The position numbers were made by a program, and so were the translations under genes. Under the pieces are notes generated by a model. The model ran no database searches, was not told where the DNA came from, and worked only from the letters and a program-made list of their open reading frames with translations. This document shows, piece after piece, positions 6,235 to 13,191 of a DNA stretch of 13,191 nt. Every line of letters starts with the position of its first letter. The stretch's first letter is position 1. The DNA comes from Thermoplasmata archaeon (GTDB lineage: Archaea > Thermoplasmatota > E2 > UBA202 > JdFR-43). The DNA is taken from the NCBI GenBank assembly GCA_021162305.1, contig JAGGYX010000116.1:1-13191 (forward strand). Direction: 5' to 3'.

Positions 6235-6343
6235 TTTCATCACCTCTTTCTATGTTTCGAGGCAGAATGTCATATAACTCAGGATATCCGAAATTTTTAT
6301 TCGTATAATCTTCATTATTGGGGTTAAGATGAAATCTTTTCAT
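6227..6343 (-). CDS. Small ORF (38 aa) leading the HAD operon, unknown
   Basis: An ATG-started frame of 38 residues, beginning MKRFHLNPNNEDY and ending NIERGDENE, with TGA at 6229-6227. It overlaps the HAD start by 8 bases, the same kind of overlap (8-11 bases) seen between the other genes of this operon, which is the main reason to believe it. The middle (FGYPELYDILPR) looks protein-like and slightly resembles the N-terminal region of some methyltransferases (YxxPELYDxL), so it may be the remnant of a larger gene or a leader peptide for translational coupling. There is only a weak GGGA in front of its ATG. No homologue is recognised and it has no membrane segment. Coding status is uncertain. 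Confidence 0.45.
   Translation of the reverse strand: MKRFHLNPNNEDYTNKNFGYPELYDILPRNIERGDENE
6241..6247 (-). promoter_or_regulatory. Shine-Dalgarno of the HAD gene
   Basis: Minus-strand AGAGGTG, 6 bases before the ATG at 6234 and inside the small upstream ORF. Confidence 0.6.
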
Positions 6344-6355
6344 TTTATTCCCATT

Positions 6356-6369
6356 CAATTATATAATTG
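6356..6369. promoter_or_regulatory. 14-base palindrome CAATTATATAATTG upstream of the HAD operon
   Basis: A perfect palindrome with TTATATAA in the centre, 13 bases before the ATG of the 38-aa ORF. It could be the TATA box of the operon, or an operator overlapping it. The spacing to the ATG is a little short for a canonical leaderless promoter; a second AT-rich stretch (CTTTTAAGATAATG on the minus strand, just upstream) is an alternative TATA element. The rest of the gap 6344-6500 shows no further gene. Confidence 0.35.
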
Positions 6370-6480
6370 TGCATTATCTTAAAAGCATTGTGTCTAAATT
6401 TGTTTTCATCTGGCTAATTCATTTGCTGTGATTATCTCGCTATTTTTTCATCATATCCAAATTCTGTTTATGCTCTCAAT

Positions 6481-6500
6481 AAAGATAAAAGAAAGAGAAA
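6481..6500 (-). terminator. Pyrimidine/T-rich terminator candidate after the surface protein gene
   Basis: Immediately after the TGA at 6501 the minus strand reads TTTCTCTTTCTTTTATCTTT. Archaeal transcription ends at T-rich stretches without needing a hairpin, so this is a plausible terminator of the tes-to-nosD-like unit. Confidence 0.35.
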
Positions 6501-8642
6501 TCATATATTTATGCACCATATGTTGTCAAGCTCATATGAATTCACATTTCCAGCATTGTCCCATGCAGTGGCTTTCAACCAATGTACTCCAAAGCTTGGG
6601 TTCCATATCCATTGATATGGCTCATCAATCGTAATACCCTGCATTTCATCTGTTGAAACAACCACATGCTGTACTCCCGAATATTGGTCAGATACCTCAA
6701 TTTCCACTGTTATTTTTCCAACAATAATCGCATTATAAACAAGATTCGGCAGCGGAATCGGCGGCAGCATCTCGCGCCCCAGAATATTTACATATAGAAA
6801 GCCCTTCAAAGGTTTTGATATGTAAACAGAGGGTGGAGTTCTATCGATTGTGAAGTTGCCTGTTGTAGCAGTTCCAACATTTCCAGCATCATCTATTGCT
6901 ATTATTTTTATTTTATATTCTCCATCATGCAAGCCAGATGTGGCAAAGGGGTGGCTTCCATCATTTTCAGTGCCATTTACAACATAATCCCATTCTCCAT
7001 TGAAGTAATAGAATATGTATATGTCGCCATTTAAATCATGGTCAACGATATCATATGCACTCCATGTTATCTCTATTGTTTCATTGCCTCCAAATGTCTC
7101 TCCACTTTTTGGAGATGTTATATTAATGCTTGGAGGAGTGTTATCAAGAATAAAATTATTTGATAAAGCAGTTCCAACATTTCCAGCATCATCCTCTGCA
7201 ACGATTTTTATGATAGCATTTGATGAGTCATTAAAGCCATGCGTATTCCACTCATATGTGCCGCTATTATTCAAATTTGCTGCAACAATTTCCCAATGAG
7301 ACCCATTGTCATATGAATAATATATGGAGATATTCCCATCCAGACTGGAATCAACTGCATCAGTAGCATTATATTTTATTTTATATATGCTTTTAACATA
7401 ACTCCCATTTGGTTTCTGAATTGTTATAGAAGGCGATTGTGTGTCAATCTTTAAAGTTATGTTATCCATACCATAATTTCCAGCCTTATCAACAGCTTTA
7501 AAATAAATTTTATGGATTCCATCAGGGACAAGAGGATATCCTTCATATGGCTTCCATGTTCCATTATCTATTTTATAGTAAAGGGCATCAAGGAAATCAT
7601 CGATTGCATTTAGAGATATTTCCACACTTCTGTTATACCATCCATTTTTTCCTGTTGGTGCTGGAGGGAAAATGGTATAGTTGAGCAAGGGCTTTGTTTT
7701 ATCAATTTTTATTGTAACATTTTTTGGCATTTCATAATTTTGATTGATATCAACACTGTAAAATTCAATGAAGTATATGCCATCCAAAGTGAAATTGATG
7801 GCTTGCTGATAAACATTCCAACTCCCATTATTTATGCGATAGAAGGTATGATTTATCTGGCTCTCATCAATTGCATTTAAAATTAAACTAACATTGCCAA
7901 CATACCATCCATTGCTGCCAGTGCTGCCATCCAAAAGGATTATATTTGGTTGTGTGGATGGAGGATATATATCATATTCATGCATTAAAGGATAGTTATC
8001 ATAACTTGCATTTATTGTATAGGCAATGTCTCCTATTCCATCTCCGTTTGCATCGCTTCCATTATAATCATACCAGTAATTTCCTTCTTTTAGTCCCTCA
8101 TCATACCATGTATTATTATCTTTATCAATTGCATTGATTGCATTATCAATAAAATTGTTATGATATATTGTGCAATTATTCCCATTTATTATCATTCCAT
8201 AACTATTGTTGAACAATCCATTGTTGAAAAAGCTGCAATTACTCCCATTGCATTTTATTGCCAGTGAACAATTTGAAATGAAGTTATGGAATATTGTGCA
8301 ATCATTCCCATTTATTATCATTCCATTTTGGGATATGAAATTGTTGGAAAGAATGCAATCATTTCCATTTACAATTATTTTGTATGTTGTAATATTATCA
8401 ATGGAAACATTGCTACAATTTATCTCTATGCTTCTTATAAATGCATTTCCTATTCCTTCAATTTTTATGCTTTTGTTTATGAGAATATCTTCATCATGAT
8501 ACCCTTTCACAAAAATTGTGTCGCCATTGCTTGCGTTGTCTATTGCCTGCTGCACACTCTCGCCATTGTCAACATAAAAATTTCCTCCTATAGAATAGAT
8601 TGACATAATTGCCAATGCTATGAATAGTGCAAATTTCTTCAT
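6501..8642 (-). CDS. Secreted NosD-type beta-helix protein with Ig-like repeats
   Basis: A 713-residue surface protein. Residues 1-20 (MKKFALFIALAIMSIYSIGG) form a signal peptide. Residues about 22-220 are a right-handed parallel beta-helix of NosD/PbH1 type, starting with VQQAIDNASNGDTIFV and closing with GNYWYDYNGSDANGDGIGDIAY...DNYPLM, the standard NosD end. Then follow about five Ig-like domains (about 228-317, 318-403, 404-502, 503-601, 602-713) with repeated joints such as DNTPPSINITSP and DRTPPSVYISKP and the phrase DDAGNVGTA twice. Many N-x-S/T sequons suggest heavy N-glycosylation. There is no C-terminal membrane anchor or sorting motif, so it is either released or held non-covalently. 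Two beta-helix coils are nearly identical at DNA level. An SD-like GGATGTGGT lies 3 bases before the ATG, and the gene follows tes by 33 bases, so it may be co-transcribed. Role likely adhesion or cell-surface structure. Confidence 0.88.
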   Translation of the reverse strand: MKKFALFIALAIMSIYSIGGNFYVDNGESVQQAIDNASNGDTIFVKGYHDEDILINKSIKIEGIGNAFIRSIEINCSNVSIDNITTYKIIVNGNDCILSNNFISQNGMIINGNDCTIFHNFISNCSLAIKCNGSNCSFFNNGLFNNSYGMIINGNNCTIYHNNFIDNAINAIDKDNNTWYDEGLKEGNYWYDYNGSDANGDGIGDIAYTINASYDNYPLMHEYDIYPPSTQPNIILLDGSTGSNGWYVGNVSLILNAIDESQINHTFYRINNGSWNVYQQAINFTLDGIYFIEFYSVDINQNYEMPKNVTIKIDKTKPLLNYTIFPPAPTGKNGWYNRSVEISLNAIDDFLDALYYKIDNGTWKPYEGYPLVPDGIHKIYFKAVDKAGNYGMDNITLKIDTQSPSITIQKPNGSYVKSIYKIKYNATDAVDSSLDGNISIYYSYDNGSHWEIVAANLNNSGTYEWNTHGFNDSSNAIIKIVAEDDAGNVGTALSNNFILDNTPPSINITSPKSGETFGGNETIEITWSAYDIVDHDLNGDIYIFYYFNGEWDYVVNGTENDGSHPFATSGLHDGEYKIKIIAIDDAGNVGTATTGNFTIDRTPPSVYISKPLKGFLYVNILGREMLPPIPLPNLVYNAIIVGKITVEIEVSDQYSGVQHVVVSTDEMQGITIDEPYQWIWNPSFGVHWLKATAWDNAGNVNSYELDNIWCINI
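8161..8328 (-). repeat. Near-identical beta-helix coil repeats within the surface protein gene
   Basis: Two segments (about 8162-8202 and 8288-8328) share ATTGTGCAAT.ATTCCCATT followed by TATTATCATTCCAT, at a spacing of 126 bases (42 codons, two coils). A third, more diverged copy lies near 8349-8378. They encode GMIINGN(D/N)CTI(F/Y)HN and reflect recent coil duplication or gene conversion. Confidence 0.7.
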
Positions 8643-8675
8643 TTTACCACATCCTAAATATATTCAAGATTTAAA

Positions 8676-10352
8676 TTATTTGCCTAAGCCCCTATATGCT
8701 TCTTTATATATTGGCGATGAAACAATTTCATCCTTTTTCTCCCTGAACTCTATAACTTTATCCTTTGCCTTTCTTGATTCTTCCATAAGCCTCTCTGCTT
8801 CCTTTCCTTTAACCCTGTTTATTTTAAGAAATCTATCTCTGTGTATGCTTGGAAAAACATTGTATGTGCAGAATGGGATAACTCGTTTCCCAGCTGCATA
8901 ATGTATGCTGCATCTCTGCACCCTGTTAACATCATAATTATAATAGTCCTGAAAATGCATCATGCCAAAGAAAAGGAAATACTGATGGAATGCTCCCAGC
9001 ACCTTATAATTCCCCTTCTCAATAATTTCTTCAAGCAGATTTGATATTTTAACACCGTTCGGAAGCTCGTCCACAAGAATATACCCCTTCAATTTCTCCG
9101 CCAGAGCGCGGCGCAGGCTTCCATATTTTATGGCTGTTGGTATGAGCTTTGCTCCAAATAAAGCCTTCTTTAATTTACTTCCATGCATCTCGCTCACATC
9201 TGTTATGAAGCGGTCAACATCTATAAATTCTGTTATTGGATGAAGCTTCCTTTTCTCATGGTCAATATAGGCGTAGGTGGCAATTCCACATTTTTCATTG
9301 TTGTAAAAGTGAACATGGGGCTCTCTTCCAATTATATCTGCAAGAGATGCAACAGTGGGCACAGGATACCATGCATCCATTCCTATATCAAATTCTTTCT
9401 TCAATTCATAAACTATATCAGATTGAACGACTCTCAGCTTTTCTCTATCTCCCTTCTTTATAAATCCAACGAGTGAGATTGGCTGAAAGTTGACACCTTT
9501 TATGCCTTTTTCCACATTATTAATTGCAAATTTTACAATTGATGGCGTTTCTTTCAAATTTAGCTGGCTTACTGTTGGAACAAGAACAATGCTTTTTACA
9601 CCGCCATTATAATATGCCTCAAGTGCAAAAGGAATTTCATAATGATTCTTTATATTGCTATTTGGCTTGGCAGTTAATCCATCAAAAGAGGTATATATCG
9701 TATTAAGCCCGGCTCCCTTCCATTTTCTGACTCTTTCAACAGCTTTCTCAGGCTTTTCAAAATATTGTATGCCCAATGATATAGAATTTGTATTTAACTG
9801 AACATGTGGTGAGCCGAACTCTTTTCCAGCTTTTATTATTTCATGCAAATCCTTTCTCAATGTTGGCTCGCCCCCTGTTATCTGAATCGGAGGAGTATAG
9901 CAATTCATTGACCTTGCAACCTCAATTTGCTTTTTTATTTCATCAATGCTTGGCTCATATACAAAACCAGCTTTTTCCTCATAAAAGAAACAATACCAGC
10001 ATCTCAAATCGCACCTGTTGGTGGCTACAATGTTCAATAAGGCAGTTGTGTTTTTATGCAAGTCGCATAGCCCGCAGCTTGCCAAATCAATTTTATGTTT
10101 TATTTTGGTATTTATCTTGGCAACGTAATCATCCTTTGCTTCAAATTTTTTAATTTGCTGCCAATATTCAATGCTTCCTATTCTTTCCATTGTGCCATTT
10201 TCTTTCAAAAGATATACCATTCCATCTTTTTCAACATATGCAGCTTTTATTGTTTTGGGTATTTTTCCTTCCCCTATTGTTTCCTCATCAACACTCTTTG
10301 TAAATTCGAGTATCTTAAAATTTTCTTTTTGTGCAATTTCTTCAACCATCAT
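8676..10352 (-). CDS. tes: Radical SAM tetraether lipid synthase (Tes) homologue
   Basis: A 558-residue radical SAM enzyme of the MJ0619/Tes family, which couples the phytanyl ends of two archaeol-type lipids to form membrane-spanning tetraethers (GDGT). The SAM cluster motif is C114-x3-C118-x2-C121 in TNRCDLRCWYCFFY, and ITGGEPTLR (158-166) binds SAM. Family features are CGLCDLHKNTTALLNIV just before the cluster (C93, C96), C355 in NEKCG, and the C-terminal block RCSIHYAAGKRVIPFCTYNVFPSIHRD (C481, C495). These extra cysteines fit the additional iron sites known in the family. Length is normal. ATG 10352 is followed at once by a second ATG (10349). There is no SD; a TATA box about 28 bases upstream indicates a leaderless transcript. 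Other members of the same family act on related lipid couplings, so the exact product (GDGT or a bridged form) is inferred. Confidence 0.85.
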   Translation of the reverse strand: MMVEEIAQKENFKILEFTKSVDEETIGEGKIPKTIKAAYVEKDGMVYLLKENGTMERIGSIEYWQQIKKFEAKDDYVAKINTKIKHKIDLASCGLCDLHKNTTALLNIVATNRCDLRCWYCFFYEEKAGFVYEPSIDEIKKQIEVARSMNCYTPPIQITGGEPTLRKDLHEIIKAGKEFGSPHVQLNTNSISLGIQYFEKPEKAVERVRKWKGAGLNTIYTSFDGLTAKPNSNIKNHYEIPFALEAYYNGGVKSIVLVPTVSQLNLKETPSIVKFAINNVEKGIKGVNFQPISLVGFIKKGDREKLRVVQSDIVYELKKEFDIGMDAWYPVPTVASLADIIGREPHVHFYNNEKCGIATYAYIDHEKRKLHPITEFIDVDRFITDVSEMHGSKLKKALFGAKLIPTAIKYGSLRRALAEKLKGYILVDELPNGVKISNLLEEIIEKGNYKVLGAFHQYFLFFGMMHFQDYYNYDVNRVQRCSIHYAAGKRVIPFCTYNVFPSIHRDRFLKINRVKGKEAERLMEESRKAKDKVIEFREKKDEIVSSPIYKEAYRGLGK

Positions 10353-10376
10353 GATGTCTGAAAAAGGCTTTTTCCC

Positions 10377-10383
10377 TATATAA
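10377..10383 (-). promoter_or_regulatory. TATA box of tes
   Basis: Minus-strand TTATATA centred about 28 bases before the ATG at 10352, with purine-rich AAAAAG upstream (BRE-like position). The expected transcription start falls on the start codon, so tes is probably leaderless and separately promoted from the rtcB unit. Confidence 0.55.
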
Positions 10384-10406
10384 CTTTTTCTTATTTGCCC
10401 CTGAAA

Positions 10407-11123
10407 TCATACTGCTATTATTATATATGCAATGAGAACTGAAATTGAAATTGAAATGAGGTTTACATCATTGTTTGTGAGCAATGCATCGCTTGAAATA
10501 ATATTTCCTTTTCCTTTGCCCTGAAATGTTGCTCCGAGGACAGAATCAATCTGACAGCCCAGCATACCTATTATTATGACGCCTATTGCATACAATGGCT
10601 TTAAATGAAGCAATGGAATGGAAAGCAATGCAATGAGGGAGGAGCCAATCAATGCCCATGCCTCGCCGTATAACGAAATTGCTCCATTTGTGCCAGGCGG
10701 CGCCTTCCTGAAATTTGTTATGAAATATGCTTTATCGGATAAAACGCCAAGCTCAGATGCCATGGTGTCTGCAAGAGCTACGGCTATGGCGGAGGCATAT
10801 AAAAAGGAGAGATTGCTTTTTATTGAAAAAATAGCCACTATGGTGGGAACAATTCCATTTGCAATCACATTCATCGTTTTTCTTCTTGCTTTTTCCTGTA
10901 ATCTTTTTTTCTTAAAATTGACTTTATATTCTGTTGCAATTGTTCCCACTATCAAAAAAATCAATAAAAGCAAAAACCATCCCATGCCTTGCAGAAACAA
11001 TATTATTGCTCCTATGAAAGTTGCAAACAATGCGCCGCCGATGTCAAGAACTCTGTATTTATATACGATGACTGCGAAAACAATGCATATTATGGCTTTT
11101 ATTAATAAATCAATGTGATTCAT
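10407..11123 (-). CDS. DUF92 / VTE6-like integral membrane protein
   Basis: A 238-residue membrane protein of the DUF92 (TIGR00297) family, related to plant VTE6, which phosphorylates phytyl phosphate in isoprenoid salvage. About six hydrophobic segments are visible. Conserved blocks are [19 protein letters not shown] (26-44), the intracellular basic loop [21 protein letters not shown] (70-90), [15 protein letters not shown] (114-128), [23 protein letters not shown] (139-161), and [17 protein letters not shown] (187-203). These polar/acidic residues near ADT, PPGTNG and GCQIDS are the family's likely active region. In archaea the function is not established; an isoprenoid alcohol or phosphate substrate is inferred. 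The ATG overlaps the rtcB stop as ATGA, so it is translationally coupled to rtcB and expressed with archease-rtcB, while tes follows downstream. Confidence 0.87.
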   Translation of the reverse strand: MNHIDLLIKAIICIVFAVIVYKYRVLDIGGALFATFIGAIILFLQGMGWFLLLLIFLIVGTIATEYKVNFKKKRLQEKARRKTMNVIANGIVPTIVAIFSIKSNLSFLYASAIAVALADTMASELGVLSDKAYFITNFRKAPPGTNGAISLYGEAWALIGSSLIALLSIPLLHLKPLYAIGVIIIGMLGCQIDSVLGATFQGKGKGNIISSDALLTNNDVNLISISISVLIAYIIIAV

Positions 11124-12583
11124 CCTTTTACTACGCCCAATGGAATCATTTTTGCAACTTTCGTTGTTAAACCTGCTCCATGCATTACATCAACAACATC
11201 GCTAACATCTTTATAGGCATCTGGGCTTTCCTCTGCCATCACAGTCCAGCTTGCTGGATGAACATATATACCACGCTGCTCGAGCATTTTCGCTATTTCC
11301 CTGCCATTCCATCTTCTTTTTGCTTCATTTCTCGACATAACACGTCCAGCTCCATGACAGCTTGATGCAAATGCTTCATTTGCTTCCTCTCTTGCTCTTA
11401 GAATATAGCTTGCAGTTCCCATATCTCCTGGAATCAAAACAGGTTGCCCAATGTTGCGATATTTCATTGGAATTTGCTGCCTGCTGGGTCCAAAAGCACG
11501 AGTTGCTCCCTTGCGATGGACATATAACAATCTTTTCTTTCCATCCACAACATGCTCTTCAAGCTTTGCAATGTTATGGCATACATCATAAACAATATGC
11601 ATTCCTAAATTCTCGGCATTCTCATGCAAAACATGTTCAAAAGACTGGCGAACCCAATGCACAATAAGCTGGCGATTTGTCCATGCAAAGTTGGCAGCTG
11701 CCGCCATAGCTTTGAAGTATCTCTCACCTTCTTTACTTTTTACTGGCGCGCATGCAAGCTGTCGATCAGGAAGCCATATGTTGTATTTCTTTGTTGCCTG
11801 CTCTAACACACGCAAATAATCGCTGCATACCTGATGCCCCAGACCACGAGAGCCTGTATGAATCATAACAGTAATCTGGTCTTTTTCAAGTCCATAAACT
11901 TTTGCTGCCTCCTCATCGTATATCTCCGCTACTCTCTGAATTTCCAGAAAATGATTGCCCGCTCCTAATGAACCCACTTGTTCCTTTCCACGCATTTTGG
12001 CTTTTTCAGAAACAACACTTGAATCAGCTATTTCCATGCAGCCATTTTCTTCGAGATATTCCAAATCTTCGTCCCATCCATAGCCCTGCTCAATAGCCCA
12101 TTTTGCTCCATCATCAAGCACTTTGTTAATTTCCTGCATTGAAAGACGAATGCGAGCTTTGCTCCCCACACCTGAAGGCACATTTTTAAAAAGCTCATCA
12201 ACAAGCTGCTTTATCTTTTCTCTGTTTAAATCTGTGACATGCAAATCCGTCCTGACAAGGCGGACACCACAATTTATATCAAAACCTACGCCGCCAGGTG
12301 AGATTACGCCTTCCTCTGCATCTGTGGCGGCGACGCCTCCAATAGGGAATCCATATCCCCAGTGTATGTCGGGCATTGCAATGGATTTTCCAACTATGCC
12401 TGGAAGTGTGGCAACATTTGCAGCCTGTTCTGGAGCATTATCTTTTTTTATCGACGCTAACATTCTTTCGCTTGCATATATCAAAGCTGGCACTCTCATC
12501 TTTAAATTGCCGTTTATGCCTTTATAGCTTTTTGGAATCATGTAGCGATACTCTCCAATTTTTTCCAATGGTCCATTCCACAT
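11120..12583 (-). CDS. rtcB: RtcB RNA-splicing ligase
   Basis: The GTP-dependent 3'-phosphate (2',3'-cyclic phosphate) RNA ligase that joins tRNA exons and repairs RNA. All expected catalytic residues are present: FDINCGVR with D102 and C105, [10 protein letters not shown] with N210/H211, HTGSRGLGH with H242, VCHNIAKLE with H336, [11 protein letters not shown], and [11 protein letters not shown] with H410, the histidine that becomes guanylated. The C-terminus ends VVKG with the conserved lysine K486. At 487 residues it is of normal length and intein-free. The start is placed at ATG 12583, giving the usual [14 protein letters not shown] opening; GGGTGAG 4 bases upstream supports it. The frame could extend to TTG 12604, but that would overlap archease by 11 bases and has no family support. 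It lies 10 bases downstream of the archease stop, and DUF92 follows with an ATGA overlap. Confidence 0.96.
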   Translation of the reverse strand: MWNGPLEKIGEYRYMIPKSYKGINGNLKMRVPALIYASERMLASIKKDNAPEQAANVATLPGIVGKSIAMPDIHWGYGFPIGGVAATDAEEGVISPGGVGFDINCGVRLVRTDLHVTDLNREKIKQLVDELFKNVPSGVGSKARIRLSMQEINKVLDDGAKWAIEQGYGWDEDLEYLEENGCMEIADSSVVSEKAKMRGKEQVGSLGAGNHFLEIQRVAEIYDEEAAKVYGLEKDQITVMIHTGSRGLGHQVCSDYLRVLEQATKKYNIWLPDRQLACAPVKSKEGERYFKAMAAAANFAWTNRQLIVHWVRQSFEHVLHENAENLGMHIVYDVCHNIAKLEEHVVDGKKRLLYVHRKGATRAFGPSRQQIPMKYRNIGQPVLIPGDMGTASYILRAREEANEAFASSCHGAGRVMSRNEAKRRWNGREIAKMLEQRGIYVHPASWTVMAEESPDAYKDVSDVVDVMHGAGLTTKVAKMIPLGVVKG

Positions 12584-12587
12584 TTTT

Positions 12588-12594
12588 CTCACCC
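12588..12594 (-). promoter_or_regulatory. Shine-Dalgarno of rtcB
   Basis: Minus-strand GGGTGAG, 4 bases before the ATG at 12583, with its first base in the archease stop codon. It selects this start over the upstream TTG. Confidence 0.6.
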
Positions 12595-13004
12595 TATATA
12601 TCAAATAGACAGCGAACTACATAACCTTTTTTATCTTTTTTTACTTCAAGCATGTGATATGTTACAGCTTTAATTTCCATTCCATATCCATGCTTACTAA
12701 TATCATATTCCTCTCCATATGCTTTTGCCCTTAGTTCTTTTTCATTAATTTCAACATCAAATTCTCCAAAAACGAGATGCTCAACATCATGAATGTAAAC
12801 AAGTTCAGAAAGCCAGTCAACAAGTAATTGCTCTATATCCATGTCAAATGGTATTTTTATTTCCTTCGTAACCTTACTCTCTATTTTGCCCCCTCCCGTC
12901 ATTATGGAGAACATTCCTTTGGCAGCGTTTTCAAAAGCTTCTTCAAGTGTCTTTCCATAGGCTTCTATGCCAACGTCAGCAGTATGCTCTATTATACGAA
13001 ACAT
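12594..13004 (-). CDS. Archease, RtcB activator
   Basis: A 136-residue small protein that helps RtcB become guanylated and turn over. The family pattern is clear: [17 protein letters not shown] at the N-terminus (D10 metal ligand), [32 protein letters not shown] (60-75), [21 protein letters not shown] (110-121), and the C-terminal VVRCLFDI with D135. The length is normal. It is the first gene of the archease-rtcB-DUF92 unit, followed by rtcB after 10 bases. A TATA-like box sits about 26 bases before the ATG and there is no SD, so translation is probably leaderless. Confidence 0.95.
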   Translation of the reverse strand: MFRIIEHTADVGIEAYGKTLEEAFENAAKGMFSIMTGGGKIESKVTKEIKIPFDMDIEQLLVDWLSELVYIHDVEHLVFGEFDVEINEKELRAKAYGEEYDISKHGYGMEIKAVTYHMLEVKKDKKGYVVRCLFDI

Positions 13005-13026
13005 TTCTTACATTAAAAGAAAAGAA

Positions 13027-13035
13027 TATAAAAAA
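13027..13035 (-). promoter_or_regulatory. TATA box of archease-rtcB-DUF92
   Basis: Minus-strand TTTTTTATA, centred about 27 bases before the archease ATG (13004), giving a predicted transcription start at or near the start codon. Confidence 0.5.
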
Positions 13036-13041
13036 TTATGG

Positions 13042-13191
13042 TTATTGAATGGCAAATTTTATTCTTGCATTTATAAGGGCAACGTCAAAATATGCTATTT
13101 TACGCCTGTGAAATGGCATACTTGCTTTTATGGGAAATTTATATTCTCTTATTACAGAAAACGAAAAATTGTTTTTCTCGACAATTTTCCT
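13042..13191 (-). CDS. C-terminal end of an unidentified protein (partial at window edge)
   Basis: An open frame of 49 residues that runs off the right edge and ends with TAA at 13044-13042. The residues look protein-like (NNFSFSVIREYKFPI, MPFHRRKIAYFDVALINARIKFAIQ), with an alternating hydrophobic strand near the end. The FDVALINARIKFAI pattern is faintly like the catalytic strand pair of small endonuclease-fold proteins (D-x-A-I...K-I-A-I-E), but it stops where such proteins would go on. It reads in the same direction as archease, 37 bases upstream. Too little is present to name it, and it could be a broken gene. Confidence 0.5.
   Translation of the reverse strand, partial: RKIVEKNNFSFSVIREYKFPIKASMPFHRRKIAYFDVALINARIKFAIQ

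Noticed and set aside
6269..6278. GTCATATAAC on the plus strand, identical to the minus-strand sequence at 3610-3601 (outer R box of site B plus three bases)
   Set aside because: It would make the whole operon a cassette, but there is no second arm or L boxes near 6278 and it falls inside the small ORF; a 10-base AT-rich match can occur by chance.
8206..8603. Plus-strand frames opposite the beta-helix region
   Set aside because: They are antisense shadows of the repetitive, Asn/Ile-rich coils of the surface protein and have no start signals.
11120..12583. Possible intein in rtcB
   Set aside because: RtcB in several archaea carries inteins, but here the catalytic motifs are contiguous and the length (487 aa) is normal.

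Overview
The window looks like archaeal DNA, most likely a euryarchaeon of the Thermoplasmatota or a relative. It encodes a tetraether lipid synthase-like radical SAM protein, an archease-RtcB RNA ligase pair with archaeal features, a DUF92 membrane protein, and a large surface protein with a NosD beta-helix and Ig-like repeats. Several first genes of transcription units have a TATA-like box about 20-28 bases before the start codon and no Shine-Dalgarno (SD) sequence, as expected for leaderless archaeal mRNAs. The lineage is an inference; no rRNA or tRNA is present to settle it.

Layout. Bases 1-1439 (+) hold an ABC exporter: the 5'-truncated ATPase and its ABC-2 permease, joined by an ATGA overlap. 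Everything from 1436 to the right edge is on the minus strand. A class I methyltransferase converges on the permease with a 4-base overlap. Then come a short DUF1697-type protein, a Nmad2-like protein lying between two attC-like hairpins, and a tightly overlapping operon of four genes (38-aa peptide, HAD hydrolase, two-TM membrane protein, HIT-hexapeptide transferase fusion). The right half is housekeeping-like: nosD-type surface protein, tes, DUF92, rtcB, archease, and the 3' end of one more gene at the edge.

The part most worth a second look is about 2.67-6.35 kb. Bases 2671-2756 and 3526-3607 are both 80-90 base imperfect palindromes with an R box / L box / loop / L box / R box layout and shared internal sequence, as in integron attC sites. 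The 851-base interval between them holds one gene with its own SD and looks like an integron cassette. Next to it, the HAD/2TM/HIT-LbH operon uses strong GGAGGTG-type SDs and overlapping stop/start junctions. It has no obvious relation to the flanking genes and is a candidate uncharacterised, transferred module.

Gene cooperation. Archease activates RtcB for tRNA splicing and RNA repair, and the two are adjacent. DUF92 is coupled to rtcB by an ATGA overlap. DUF92 (a VTE6-like isoprenoid-phosphate family) and Tes (biphytanyl coupling) may both serve isoprenoid lipid metabolism. No CRISPR array, tRNA, rRNA, transposase or integron integrase was seen.
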